Shown here: positions 1 to 9,297 of the stretch, in pieces
Layout of the letters: every line of letters starts with the position of its first letter
How positions within the stretch are numbered: the first letter of the stretch is position 1
Source: Actinoplanes sp. M2I2
Lineage (GTDB): Bacteria > Actinomycetota > Actinomycetes > Mycobacteriales > Micromonosporaceae
Reading direction: 5' to 3'
Length of the DNA stretch: 64,000 nt
Assembly: GCF_023544445.1 (NCBI RefSeq)
Contig: NZ_JALPVJ010000003.1
Span: 1 to 64,000, forward strand
Program-made: the position numbers and the translations under genes
Notes under the pieces: model-generated
Seen by the model: the letters and a program-made list of their open reading frames with translations, nothing else
Told to the model about the DNA's origin: nothing
Databases searched by the model: none

Positions 1-510
1 GGCGCCCGGGCGGCCGGGCCCGGTGGGCGGCATGCCGGCGCGCGGCGGGGCGGAGGCCGGCCGGGCGGCGGGACGGGCCGGAGCGGCGGACGGAAGGCCG
101 GGACGGCGCCGGCCGGCGAGCGCGTGGATCTTGGGAACGAGCTCCTGGCGTACCGCCGTGATCGACTCCTGCACCGACCCGACGTTGCTCGGCTTGGTGA
201 CGTAGTCGGTCGCACCCGCGGCCAGAGCCTCCAGCGTGGCCGTGGCGCCGGCGGCCGACAGCGTGCTGAACATGATCACGGGGATGTGCTTGTGCCGCTT
301 GCGCAACTCGCGGACGGCGGTGATGCCGTCCATCTGCGGCATCTCGATGTCCATCGTGATCACATCGGGTTTGAGCTGATCGATCTTGGCCTGGGCCAGC
401 AGCCCGTTGGACGCGGTGCCGACCACCTCGATGTTCTCGGCACCGCCGAGAGCGTCGACGATCAGACGACGGACGACCACAGAGTCGTCGACAACGAGGA
501 CCGATATCAC
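1..510 (-). CDS. cheB: CheB, protein-glutamate methylesterase/deamidase (partial, N-terminal receiver and linker)
   Basis: The first 170 residues are visible and the gene runs off the left edge. They form a response-regulator receiver: acidic pair D8-D9, phospho-acceptor D54 in ITMDIEMPQMDG, and K106 in the DYVTKPS motif that is typical of CheB rather than CheY. After about residue 125 comes an Ala/Pro/Arg-rich linker. The catalytic methylesterase domain is expected beyond the edge but is not seen. The family demethylates chemoreceptors when CheA phosphorylates it. The GTG start at 510 is chosen because a perfect AAGGAGGTG ribosome site lies 7 nt upstream, embedded in the end of the preceding gene. 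It is the last visible gene of the che operon. Confidence 0.88.
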   Translation of the reverse strand, partial: MISVLVVDDSVVVRRLIVDALGGAENIEVVGTASNGLLAQAKIDQLKPDVITMDIEMPQMDGITAVRELRKRHKHIPVIMFSTLSAAGATATLEALAAGATDYVTKPSNVGSVQESITAVRQELVPKIHALAGRRRPGLPSAAPARPAARPASAPPRAGMPPTGPGRPGA

Positions 511-523
511 TCGGTCACCTCCT

Positions 524-1396
524 TCACCCGAGCCACGCGGGGCCGAGGGCCGCGACCACCGGGGCGAGCAGCCGATGGGCGGTCGAGGTGTCCAGCAGGT
601 CGCGTACGACCAGTGCCTGCACCGCGCCGCTGAGCATGTTCCAGACACCGCCGGCCCGATCGGCCAACGGAATGCCGGCCGTATCGACGGCCTGCACCAA
701 CAGCATCTGCGCCGCCGCGGCGGTGCGGACGCGATCCGACAGATAGGCCGCCCAGGACGCCGAATGCACGGCGGGCGACCAGCCCCCCGCATTGCGGCGG
801 GCGTCCTCGGCCGAGGCCAGCAGCCGGCTCAGATCGCTCGACCGCAGCGAACGGAGCCGGTCGAACAGAGCCGAGACCGTGTAGTGATGCGGGCCGAGAT
901 CGATCGGCGCGCCGGTCGGCAGCTTGCGCATGGCCGCGACCCAGCCCGCGCCGAGCCCCCGGCGCGTGTCGGCGTCGAGCACCTCCCGCAGGTAGCTCGC
1001 CACGGCGGCGTCGCACAGCAGCGCGGTCGCGGCCGCCGCGATCTCGGACTGTTGCGCGTCCCGGCCGGCGCCGGTCCAGGTCCAGGCCATCACGTCGTAC
1101 CGGAGACAGGTGAGCAGGGAGTCGACGGTGCCGATGGGCGCGCGCTCGACGATCGCCAGGCTGCCCGCGGGGTCGTCCTTGTTCATCGTCTTGAGCGACG
1201 GCATCCGCCGGGCCGCGCTCTCGACCTCGACCCAGAGGGGACCGCGGGCGCCCTCGTCCGGCAGGCGGTCGGCCAGCACCGGCAGGTCGGCCGCCTGCAA
1301 CCGGAGCCCGCGCAGCAGCACCTCGGCCGTGGCCGACCCGCCGGTGAGGCGGGTCAGGTCGAAGCCGAGCACCGGGGCGCTGACAAGGCTGTACAT
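524..1396 (-). CDS. Uncharacterised 290-aa protein in the che operon
   Basis: I do not recognise the family. Its start codon overlaps the cheW stop (TGATG) and its stop lies 13 nt before cheB, so it is translationally embedded in the chemotaxis operon. The protein is soluble-looking, alpha-helical and Ala/Leu/Arg-rich, with no signal peptide, no membrane segment and no receiver or CheW-type motif. A Trp-rich patch (AWTWTG) lies near residue 110, and the C-terminal half is predominantly helical with many Ala-Val-Leu stretches. A role as adaptor, receptor-modifying partner or phosphatase in chemotaxis is only an inference from position. It is clearly coding: it continues the operon with normal codon use and tight spacing. 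Confidence 0.8.
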   Translation of the reverse strand: MYSLVSAPVLGFDLTRLTGGSATAEVLLRGLRLQAADLPVLADRLPDEGARGPLWVEVESAARRMPSLKTMNKDDPAGSLAIVERAPIGTVDSLLTCLRYDVMAWTWTGAGRDAQQSEIAAAATALLCDAAVASYLREVLDADTRRGLGAGWVAAMRKLPTGAPIDLGPHHYTVSALFDRLRSLRSSDLSRLLASAEDARRNAGGWSPAVHSASWAAYLSDRVRTAAAAQMLLVQAVDTAGIPLADRAGGVWNMLSGAVQALVVRDLLDTSTAHRLLAPVVAALGPAWLG

Positions 1397-1833
1397 CAGG
1401 TGGTGGCGCGTTGCGTGTCGACGGCCTGGTTGACGTCGAGGGCCAGCATGAGCCGGCCGTCGAGCTTGAACGTCCCCACGACCAGTTCGCGGGTCGGTCC
1501 GCTGAGTGTGTCCGGCGGTGGCTCGAAGGTGTCGTCGTCGAGGTCGACGACCTCACCGATCCGGTCCACGACCAGGCTCACCGGCTCGCCGTCACCGCGC
1601 AGGATCACGTTCATCACCGGGCCCTGGAGCGCCTTGCGGGCCAGACCCAGCTGCACCCGGAGGTCGACCGCCGCTATCACCTGGCCTCGCAGGTTGAAGA
1701 GTCCACCGATGGCCGGCGGGGCCAGCGGCACGGGGGTGTACTCGTTGTACGAGAGCACCTCCTGCACCGTGTGCACCTCGACCCCGAACAACTGGTTGGC
1801 CACCTCGAACGTGGCGAACTGTCGGCTCGCCAT
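1396..1833 (-). CDS. cheW: CheW, chemotaxis coupling protein
   Basis: This 145-residue protein is a single CheW domain, the adaptor that links CheA to the signalling tip of chemoreceptors at the membrane array. Typical family segments are visible: an N-terminal FEVANQLFGVEV strand, GLFNLRGQVIAAVDLR in the first subdomain, VSLVVDRIGEVV, and a C-terminal LDGRLMLALDV. Its start lies one base after the cheA stop (TGAGATG) and its own stop overlaps the next start, so it is translated in a chain with its neighbours. The length is normal for the family. Confidence 0.93.
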   Translation of the reverse strand: MASRQFATFEVANQLFGVEVHTVQEVLSYNEYTPVPLAPPAIGGLFNLRGQVIAAVDLRVQLGLARKALQGPVMNVILRGDGEPVSLVVDRIGEVVDLDDDTFEPPPDTLSGPTRELVVGTFKLDGRLMLALDVNQAVDTQRATT

Positions 1834-1834
1834 C

Positions 1835-4183
1835 TCAGGCCTCCACCAGCAGGTCGTCGTTTTCCAGATCGTTGTAGAAGTTGGGGTCGGCCGCGAGGAT
1901 GGCCCGGCGCACGTCCAGCAACTCGGTCACCCGCTGCTGGATCACCGCGGTGCCGACCAGCCCGTCCTCCTCGGCGTCCCGGCGGGCCGTCGTCGAGTTC
2001 TCGGCGATGTCCACGATCCGGTCGACCACCAGGGCCACGCTGCGGGCTCCCTCGCTGTAGACGACGACCGACACGGTGTCGCCCTCGGGTTCCTCGCCGT
2101 ACGCCCCGAGCAGGTGCGACAGGCGCACCAGGGGCAGGATCTGACCGCGGTACTGCACCACCTCGCGGGAGCCGGCGTGCTCGATGCGCTCGCGCGGGAA
2201 CTCCTCCAGCCGGGTGACCGTGTCGAGCGGGATCGCCACCCGCCGCTCGCCGACCGCGGTGACCAGCAACCTCTCGCCGGACCCGGGAGCTCCCCCGGCA
2301 CGCGACGAGGCGGCGAGGTTCTGCCGCTCGGCTTCGGCGGTCAGGTGGCTGCGCCGGGCCAGCGACGAGACGTCGAGGATCAGGCCCACCTTGCCGTCGC
2401 CCAGGATCGTCGCGCCGGCGTACAGCCCGATGTCCTTGAACCGGCTGTTGAGCGCCTTGACCACGACCTCTTCGGTGTTGAGCACGCGGTCGACGACCAG
2501 GCCGAACCGCCGGCCGTCGGCCTGCAGCACCATGATGTAGACGCCCTGGTCGGTGCCGACCTCGAGGCCGAGCGCACGGTCCAGGCGGACCAGCGGGAGC
2601 AGCTTGCCGCGCAGGCGGTAGACGGGCGCACCCGAGGCGTACTCGATCTTGGTCGACTGCCCGTCGATGAAGACGAGCTCGAGCACCGCGACCTGGGGCA
2701 CGACGTAGCGCTGATCGCCGCAGTCGACGGTGAGGGCCTGGATGATCGCCAGGGTCAGCGGGATGGTCAGCCGCCAGACCGTGCCCTCGCCGGGCGTGGA
2801 GTCGACGCTCACCGCGCCGCCGATGTTCTCGATGTTCGTCTTGACGACGTCCATGCCGACGCCGCGGCCGGACACGTTGGTGACCTTGGCGGCGGTGGAG
2901 AAGCCCGGCTGGAAGACCATCGCCATGATGTCGCGCCGGTCCATGTTCGGAATCTGGTCGGGGCGCAGCAGGCCGTTCTCGACCGCCTTCTGCGCGATCC
3001 GGTCGACGTTCAGGCCGGCGCCGTCGTCGGCGACCTCGACCGCCACGTGGCCGCCCTCGTGATAGGCCCGCAGGGTCAGCGTGCCCTCGGGACCCTTGCC
3101 CGACGCGATCCGCTGATCCGGTTCCTCGATGCCGTGGTCGACCGCGTTGCGCACCAGGTGGGTCAGCGGGTCCTTGACCGCCTCGAGCAGGCTGCGGTCG
3201 AGCTCGGTCTCCTTGCCCTGCATCACCAGCTGGACCTGCTTGCCGAGACCGTTGCTCAGGTCCCGGACGACGCGGGGCAGCTTCGACCAGATGTGCTCGA
3301 TGGGCTGCATCCGGGTCTTCATGATGCCCTCTTGCAGCTCACTGGTGATCATGCCGAGCCGCTGCGCGCTGCGGACCAGCGTGGTGTCGCCGATCTCCAT
3401 CACGCCGCGGACCAGCTGGTTACGGGCCAGCACGAGCTCGCCGACCATGTTGAGCAGCGTGTCGAGCAGGTCGACGTCGACCCGGATCGCGCTGTCGGCG
3501 ATGCTCCGCTTGGGCGTCTGCGCCTGCAGGGCCTCGCTGACCGCGGCGGGCTGCGCCTTGCCCTCCTCGAGCAGGATCGTGCCGAGCTTGCGTTCGTCGC
3601 CCTCGATCTGTTGCGCGAGGGCCGATCCGACGTCCTGGGCCTGGGCCGCGCCCGACTCGACCAGGATCTCGCCGATCGGGCGGCGCTGGTTCTCGACCGG
3701 CTCGGGCGCCGGGCGTACGGGAGTCTCGTCCAGGGGTTCGGGGGTTTCCGCCGTCTCGGCGGCGGGCGCGGGCGGCGCTTCCGCGGCGGCCGCCTCACCG
3801 GTCTTCATCTGGGCGTTGACCTGCGCGATCGTGGCCTCGACGTCGACCTGGCCCTCGTTGCCGCTCTCCTCGATCTCGGCCAGCAGCGAGCGGACCCCGT
3901 CGATCGTGGCCAGCAGCGTGGTGATCGTCGCCGGGGTCACCGGCTGGGCGCCGTCCCGCAGCTTGGACAGCAGCGACTCGCCGGCGTGGGCCAGCTTCTC
4001 GAGACGTCCGAAGGCGAGGAACCCGCTGGTGCCCTTGATCGTGTGGATGGCCCGGAAGATGCGGGAGATCAGATCGCGGGAGTTCGGGTCCTGCTCCAGC
4101 TGCACCAGGTCGCGGTCGATCTGGTCCAGGTTCTCGTGGCTCTCCATGAGGAATTCGCCAACGATCTCACCAAGGTCTTCCAC
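1835..4183 (-). CDS. cheA: CheA, chemotaxis histidine kinase with two CheW-like domains
   Basis: This 782-residue cytoplasmic kinase phosphorylates the chemotaxis response regulators. An N-terminal Hpt domain carries the phospho-accepting His47 (AIHTIKG). An acidic Pro/Ala linker follows. Around residues 170-220 are two short related segments (GEILVESGAAQAQDV and GTILLEEGKAQPAAV) in place of a recognisable P2 domain. The dimerisation and ATPase core shows N box HLVRNAVDHGIE, G1 DDGAGL, F box FQPGFSTA and G2 GRGVGMDVV. The C-terminus has the usual CheW-like regulatory domain and then a second one (from about residue 650). The GTG start at 4183 has AGGAGGT 7 nt upstream. It lies 88 nt downstream of an OmpR-type regulator gene. 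Confidence 0.95.
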   Translation of the reverse strand: MEDLGEIVGEFLMESHENLDQIDRDLVQLEQDPNSRDLISRIFRAIHTIKGTSGFLAFGRLEKLAHAGESLLSKLRDGAQPVTPATITTLLATIDGVRSLLAEIEESGNEGQVDVEATIAQVNAQMKTGEAAAAEAPPAPAAETAETPEPLDETPVRPAPEPVENQRRPIGEILVESGAAQAQDVGSALAQQIEGDERKLGTILLEEGKAQPAAVSEALQAQTPKRSIADSAIRVDVDLLDTLLNMVGELVLARNQLVRGVMEIGDTTLVRSAQRLGMITSELQEGIMKTRMQPIEHIWSKLPRVVRDLSNGLGKQVQLVMQGKETELDRSLLEAVKDPLTHLVRNAVDHGIEEPDQRIASGKGPEGTLTLRAYHEGGHVAVEVADDGAGLNVDRIAQKAVENGLLRPDQIPNMDRRDIMAMVFQPGFSTAAKVTNVSGRGVGMDVVKTNIENIGGAVSVDSTPGEGTVWRLTIPLTLAIIQALTVDCGDQRYVVPQVAVLELVFIDGQSTKIEYASGAPVYRLRGKLLPLVRLDRALGLEVGTDQGVYIMVLQADGRRFGLVVDRVLNTEEVVVKALNSRFKDIGLYAGATILGDGKVGLILDVSSLARRSHLTAEAERQNLAASSRAGGAPGSGERLLVTAVGERRVAIPLDTVTRLEEFPRERIEHAGSREVVQYRGQILPLVRLSHLLGAYGEEPEGDTVSVVVYSEGARSVALVVDRIVDIAENSTTARRDAEEDGLVGTAVIQQRVTELLDVRRAILAADPNFYNDLENDDLLVEA

Positions 4184-4271
4184 GCTCGTTACCTCCTGCT
4201 CGGCGCTCCAAGGCCCTCATCGACCCGCGTACGGATCACCTGAGCGCACCTGAACCACAACCGAAGGGAAA

Positions 4272-4970
4272 TCAGGCCTCTCCGCCGGGACGGCGGTAGC
4301 GGTAGCCGAATCCACGCACGGATTCGATGGGTGACTCGTCGGGGTCGGACCAGCCGAGCTTGCGGCGCAACCGGAGCACGGCGAACTTGACGCGCTCCTG
4401 CCCGATGCCGGTCGGGTCGTCCCAGGCCTGGGTCAGCAGCTGGTTCGGGCTGAGCACCGCGCCGGCATGCCGTACGAGGGCGTTGAGCAGGCGGAACTCG
4501 GTGGGCGTGAGACGCTTCTCGTCGCCCTTGACGTAGACCCGCCGCTTGGTCGGATCGAGGTGCACGAGCCCGTCGTCGTAGACCTGGCTGGCCCAGCTGT
4601 TCTGCCCGCTCGACGAGCGGCGCAGCAGGGCCTCGACCCGGGCGAGCAGCTCGTTGTTGGCGAACGGCTTGGTCAGGTAGTCGTCGGCGCCGCCGCGCAG
4701 CCCGCGCACCTTCTCGGCCTCCTGGCCGTGCGCGGTCAGCACCAGCACCGGCACGTCGGAGACGTCACGCAACCGCTCCAGCACCTGCCAGCCGTCCATC
4801 TCGGGCAGACCGACGTCGAGCACGACCAGATCGGGATGCTCGGCGTAGGCCTCCTTCAGACCGGTACGGCCGTCGCCGGCGTGCGCCACCTCGTAGCCCG
4901 CACGGCTGAACAGCATCCGCAGAGCCAGTGCGATGTCCGGATCGTCCTCGACGACGAGTAGGCGACTCAT
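4272..4970 (-). CDS. OmpR-family response regulator
   Basis: The protein has an N-terminal receiver (LLVVEDDPD acidic pair, phospho-acceptor in LVVLDVGLPEMDG, T in LTAHGQ, K in LTKPF) and a C-terminal winged-helix DNA-binding domain (LTPTEFRLLNALVRH, ESVRGFGYRYR). The start at 4970 (MSRLLVVEDD) is preferred because it begins directly at the receiver fold and has GGGTGAG 6 nt upstream; a longer form from 5018 would add 16 unconserved residues. No sensor kinase gene adjoins. It precedes cheA by 88 nt on the same strand, so it may be regulated with the che operon or control it; the latter is inference. Length, 232 aa, is usual. Confidence 0.92.
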   Translation of the reverse strand: MSRLLVVEDDPDIALALRMLFSRAGYEVAHAGDGRTGLKEAYAEHPDLVVLDVGLPEMDGWQVLERLRDVSDVPVLVLTAHGQEAEKVRGLRGGADDYLTKPFANNELLARVEALLRRSSSGQNSWASQVYDDGLVHLDPTKRRVYVKGDEKRLTPTEFRLLNALVRHAGAVLSPNQLLTQAWDDPTGIGQERVKFAVLRLRRKLGWSDPDESPIESVRGFGYRYRRPGGEA

Positions 4971-5018
4971 CCTGTGCTCACCCTGCCCCACCCCTCGCTC
5001 GCACTCGTGTCCGGACAC

Positions 5019-5365
5019 GACCGCCCGTCCGGTGCGCCGACGGCGCCCGGTGGAAAGTCGATGTCGTATGCCCGGCGGCTCTCTGCGATCGCCGGCGGCG
5101 GAATCAACCGCGCAAAGCCACGATAGCGTGATGTCACGGTCTATTTACGGACAGTTACAGATTAGCGGGCTATCCGGCCTGCCGGGCGCGGTCCGGGCGG
5201 ATCGGCGCTCCGCCCTGCGCCGCCCAAGATCGCGGCCATCCCTTCAGCCTGACAAATTTTTCCGACCCGGATTCCGGTTTCCGGCAAAGAAGGGACGTAC
5301 GGCCGGGAAACGGATGCGATATCCCGGTGGGCGACTCGGCCCACCCCCAGGGAGAGAAGGCAACC
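5019..5365. other. Divergent intergenic region with a possible structured leader
   Basis: About 350 nt separate the divergent regulator and CAP-protein genes, so both promoters should lie here. The right end, before the CAP gene, can form two hairpins: CCGGGA (5303-5308) with TCCCGG (5322-5327), and GGTGGGC (5326-5332) with GCCCACC (5339-5345). They share bases 5326-5327 and so exclude one another at the junction. The second hairpin ends just before the GGAGAGAAGG ribosome site. I could not match this leader to a known riboswitch consensus. Confidence 0.4.
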
Positions 5366-5875
5366 GTGCTTCATCAGGTGCTGCGACGCCTCGTCCTGCT
5401 CGCGGCCACGCCCGCCGCCCTGCTGGCCGCGGCCGGGCCGGCACACGCCGAGGCGCCCGCCCCGACGGCCGCGCCGAGCGTCGTCTCGCCCCGCGTGCTG
5501 ATGTCGCAGGTGGTCACGATGACCAATCAGCAACGCTGGGCCAACGGCTGCCGTCGCCTGCTCGAGGTCGATCACGACCTGGTCGTGGCCTCGGTACGGC
5601 AGAGCGTCTACATGGCCCGCACCGGGCGCTTCAGCCACGTCTGGCGCGACGGCACCACGTTCGTCCGCCGGTCGCACCTGGCCGGGTACGAACAGCCGTC
5701 CGGCGAGAACATCGCCTGGGGCTACCGCACCGCGACCGAGGTTATCGAGGCGTGGATGGCCAGCCCGCGGCACCGCGCCAACATGCTCAACTGCGGCGCC
5801 CGGTCGATCGGCACCGGGGTCGTCTACGCGGCCAACGGCGTTCCGTACTACACCCAGGTGTTCGGCTGGGAGTGA
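5366..5875 (+). CDS. Secreted CAP (SCP/PR-1-like) domain protein
   Basis: The 169-residue product has a Sec signal peptide (RR, then a Leu/Ala-rich core ending in AGPAHAEA) and a short Pro/Ala spacer. A bacterial CAP domain follows, with the characteristic segments NQQRWANGC, GRFSHVWRDG, SGENIAWG, and AWMASPRHRANMLN. CAP proteins are extracellular and their bacterial function is mostly unknown. Two cysteines could form a disulfide. The GTG start at 5366 is chosen because GGAGAGAAGG precedes it by 5 nt and the signal peptide begins there; an upstream ATG at 5327 falls inside a hairpin arm. The gene converges on murB with only 5 nt between stops. Confidence 0.88.
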   Translation: MLHQVLRRLVLLAATPAALLAAAGPAHAEAPAPTAAPSVVSPRVLMSQVVTMTNQQRWANGCRRLLEVDHDLVVASVRQSVYMARTGRFSHVWRDGTTFVRRSHLAGYEQPSGENIAWGYRTATEVIEAWMASPRHRANMLNCGARSIGTGVVYAANGVPYYTQVFGWE

Positions 5876-5880
5876 GCGCG

Positions 5881-6924
5881 CTACAGCGCGCAGTTGATCA
5901 GGACGGGCTCGGGGTGGAGGTCGACGCCGAACGTGTCGCGCACGCCGTCGCGCACCGTGCGGGCCAGGGCCAGCAGCGCCTCGGTGGTGCCGGCGCCGCG
6001 GTTGGTGAGCGCCAGCGTGTGCTTGCTCGAGATGGCCACCCCGTCCCCGGCGAAGCCCTTGGGGAAGCCGGCCCGCTCGATAAGCCACGCGGCCGGGATC
6101 TTCACGGAACCGTCGTCGCCGGTCCAGTGCGGGGCGTCGAGCCCGAGCCCGGCCCACTCGTCCGCGCTCACCACCGGGTTCGTGAAGAACGAGCCGACCG
6201 ACCACGTGTCGCGGTCGTCGGGGTCGAGCACCATGCCCTTCTGCTCGCGCAGCTTGAGCACGGTGTCGCGGGTCTGCCGCAGGCCGGCCCGGTCGCCGGC
6301 CTCGACGCCGAGGTTGCGGGCCAGCTCGGCGTACCGGATGGGCGCCGACTCGGCCGAACGGGCCAGCCGGAAGTCGACCTCGAGCACCACGTAGCGGTCG
6401 TTGTGCTTGAAGACGCTGGCCCGGTAGGCGAAGGCGCACTCGATCGGGGACATCGCCCGGATCGTGCCGCGCTCGCGGTCGTACGCGTGCACCGCGACGA
6501 TGGTGTGGGCGACCTCCTGCCCGTAGGCGCCCACGTTCTGGATCGGGGTGGCGCCGGCCGAGCCGGGAATGCCGCTGAGGCACTCGACGCCCGACAGACC
6601 CCGATCCACCGTGTACGCCACGAAGTCGTCCCACGGCTCACCGGCGGCGACCCGCAGCACCACGCTGTCCTCGCGCTCCTCGACGGCCCGAACCCCGCGC
6701 GTGCGCAGCAGCACGACGGTCCCGTCGAAGCCGTCGTCACCGATCACGACATTGCTGCCGCCGGCCAGAAGTAACACCGGGCGGTGGTCCTCGGTGGCTT
6801 TACGCACCGTTGCGACCACTTGGTCCGTTTCGACGGCGACCGTCAAGATGCCGGCCGGGCCGCCGAGGCGTAGCGTCGTGTACGCCGACAGGTCGGTTTG
6901 CGGGGCGGCGGTAACGTCAGGCAC
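5881..6924 (-). CDS. murB: MurB, UDP-N-acetylenolpyruvoylglucosamine reductase
   Basis: MurB is the cytosolic FAD enzyme that reduces UDP-GlcNAc-enolpyruvate to UDP-MurNAc with NADPH, the second committed step of peptidoglycan precursor synthesis. Visible signatures are LRLGGPAG near the N-terminus, LLLAGGSNVVIGDDGF in the FAD-binding part, IPGSAGATPIQNVGAYGQE, the proton-donor serine in VGSFFTNPV, and the C-terminal glutamate in HPEPVLINCAL. It is of normal length (347 aa). The GTG at 6924 is preferred as a leaderless start because a TAGGGT -10 box (6937-6932) ends 7 nt upstream. The in-frame GTG at 6933 overlaps that box and has no ribosome site. Confidence 0.95.
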   Translation of the reverse strand: MPDVTAAPQTDLSAYTTLRLGGPAGILTVAVETDQVVATVRKATEDHRPVLLLAGGSNVVIGDDGFDGTVVLLRTRGVRAVEEREDSVVLRVAAGEPWDDFVAYTVDRGLSGVECLSGIPGSAGATPIQNVGAYGQEVAHTIVAVHAYDRERGTIRAMSPIECAFAYRASVFKHNDRYVVLEVDFRLARSAESAPIRYAELARNLGVEAGDRAGLRQTRDTVLKLREQKGMVLDPDDRDTWSVGSFFTNPVVSADEWAGLGLDAPHWTGDDGSVKIPAAWLIERAGFPKGFAGDGVAISSKHTLALTNRGAGTTEALLALARTVRDGVRDTFGVDLHPEPVLINCAL

Positions 6925-6991
6925 GGCAACCACCCTAGGCTCAACGGTTCGGGGATCTCACCGGCGGTCCGGTGGAGCGGAGAGAATCGCG

Positions 6992-7750
6992 ATGAACAGG
7001 CTGCACGCGTCCAAGGACTCCTGGCTGGCCGCGTTACGCGCCGACAGCCCCGCGCTGCAGGACGCCCTGGCCCAGGCCGGCCCGGACGCGGACGTGCCCT
7101 CCTGCCCGGGGTGGACCTGCGCCGACCTGGCCGGCCACCTGACTTCCACGTTGCACTGGGTACGCGAGACGGCGGCGCGCGGCGTCACCGAGCGCCCGGC
7201 GCCGGCCGAGGACCCGCCGCGGGTCGAGTGGGAGGCCGCGCTCGACGGGCTGCGCCGTGAGCTCACCGGCACGATCGAGACGCTCGAGGCCCTCGACGCC
7301 GACTTCCCGGCGTGGAACTGGGCGCCGCAGGCCAAGAAGGCGTCGTTCTGGCAGCGCCGGATGGCCCACGAGATCTCGGTGCACCGCTGGGACGCCGAGT
7401 CCGCGGCCCGCCGGGCGACCCCGATCGAGGCCAAGCTGGCCGCCGACGGGGTGAACGAGGTGCTCGACACCTGGCTGCCGGCCGGCCGCCGCAAGGGCCC
7501 GACCGACCTGCACGGGGTGGCCCACCTGGTCGCCACCGACGCGTCCTACGAGTGGTTCGTGCGGTTGCGCGGCGCCGGGGTGGCCCTGCTCGACACCGGC
7601 ACGATCCTCGACACCGACGACCATCACGCCCGCGGTCAGGCCACCGGCACGGCGAGCGATCTGCTGCTCGTGCTCATGGGCCGGATCCCCGCGGATCGCC
7701 TGGTGGTGACCGGGGATCCTCGGCTGATCGACGCCCTCCGCACCGGGTAG
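6992..7750 (+). CDS. Maleylpyruvate isomerase family, mycothiol-dependent enzyme-type protein
   Basis: The 252-residue protein has the N-terminal DinB-like helical bundle of the mycothiol-dependent maleylpyruvate isomerase family, with the signature VPSCPGWTCADLAGHL and the metal-ligand segment RRMAHEISVHRWDAE. Family members use mycothiol as cofactor or are uncharacterised thiol transferases; the substrate here cannot be told. A ribosome site GGAGAG lies 7 nt before the ATG at 6992. It is divergent from murB (67 nt apart). The presence of mshD elsewhere in the window shows that the host makes mycothiol. Confidence 0.8.
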   Translation: MNRLHASKDSWLAALRADSPALQDALAQAGPDADVPSCPGWTCADLAGHLTSTLHWVRETAARGVTERPAPAEDPPRVEWEAALDGLRRELTGTIETLEALDADFPAWNWAPQAKKASFWQRRMAHEISVHRWDAESAARRATPIEAKLAADGVNEVLDTWLPAGRRKGPTDLHGVAHLVATDASYEWFVRLRGAGVALLDTGTILDTDDHHARGQATGTASDLLLVLMGRIPADRLVVTGDPRLIDALRTG

Positions 7751-7797
7751 CGAGCTTACATTCGACTTACCGGAGTATCAGCGGGCTGTTCCGCTCC

Positions 7798-7814
7798 TAT
7801 CATTAACCGGTTAA
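7798..7814 (+). promoter_or_regulatory. LacI-family operator overlapping a -10 box, before the beta-glucosidase gene
   Basis: TTAACCGGTTAA at 7803-7814 is a perfect 12-bp palindrome with the central CG step usual for LacI-family operators. It overlaps the end of a plausible -10 box TATCAT (7798-7803), so a bound repressor would block the promoter. The adjacent gene pair encodes a glycosidase and a LacI-type regulator, which makes local autoregulation the simplest reading. The effector sugar is not known. Confidence 0.65.
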
Positions 7815-7866
7815 GTTCGGATGTCCAAGCACATACCTACTGTGCTTCTCAAGGAGTGGGGAACGC

Positions 7867-9291
<1,425 letters not shown>

Positions 9292-9297
9292 TCGTCT

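Noticed and set aside
386..4243. Long open frame (about 1285 codons) on the plus strand opposite cheA, cheW and the 290-aa gene
   Set aside because: It is the antisense of well-conserved che genes; the composition (His/Gly/Arg/Asp) is typical of third-position GC bias, with no domain.
5220..5360. c-di-AMP or c-di-GMP riboswitch before the CAP gene
   Set aside because: The conserved core blocks of both classes are absent; only simple hairpins are seen.
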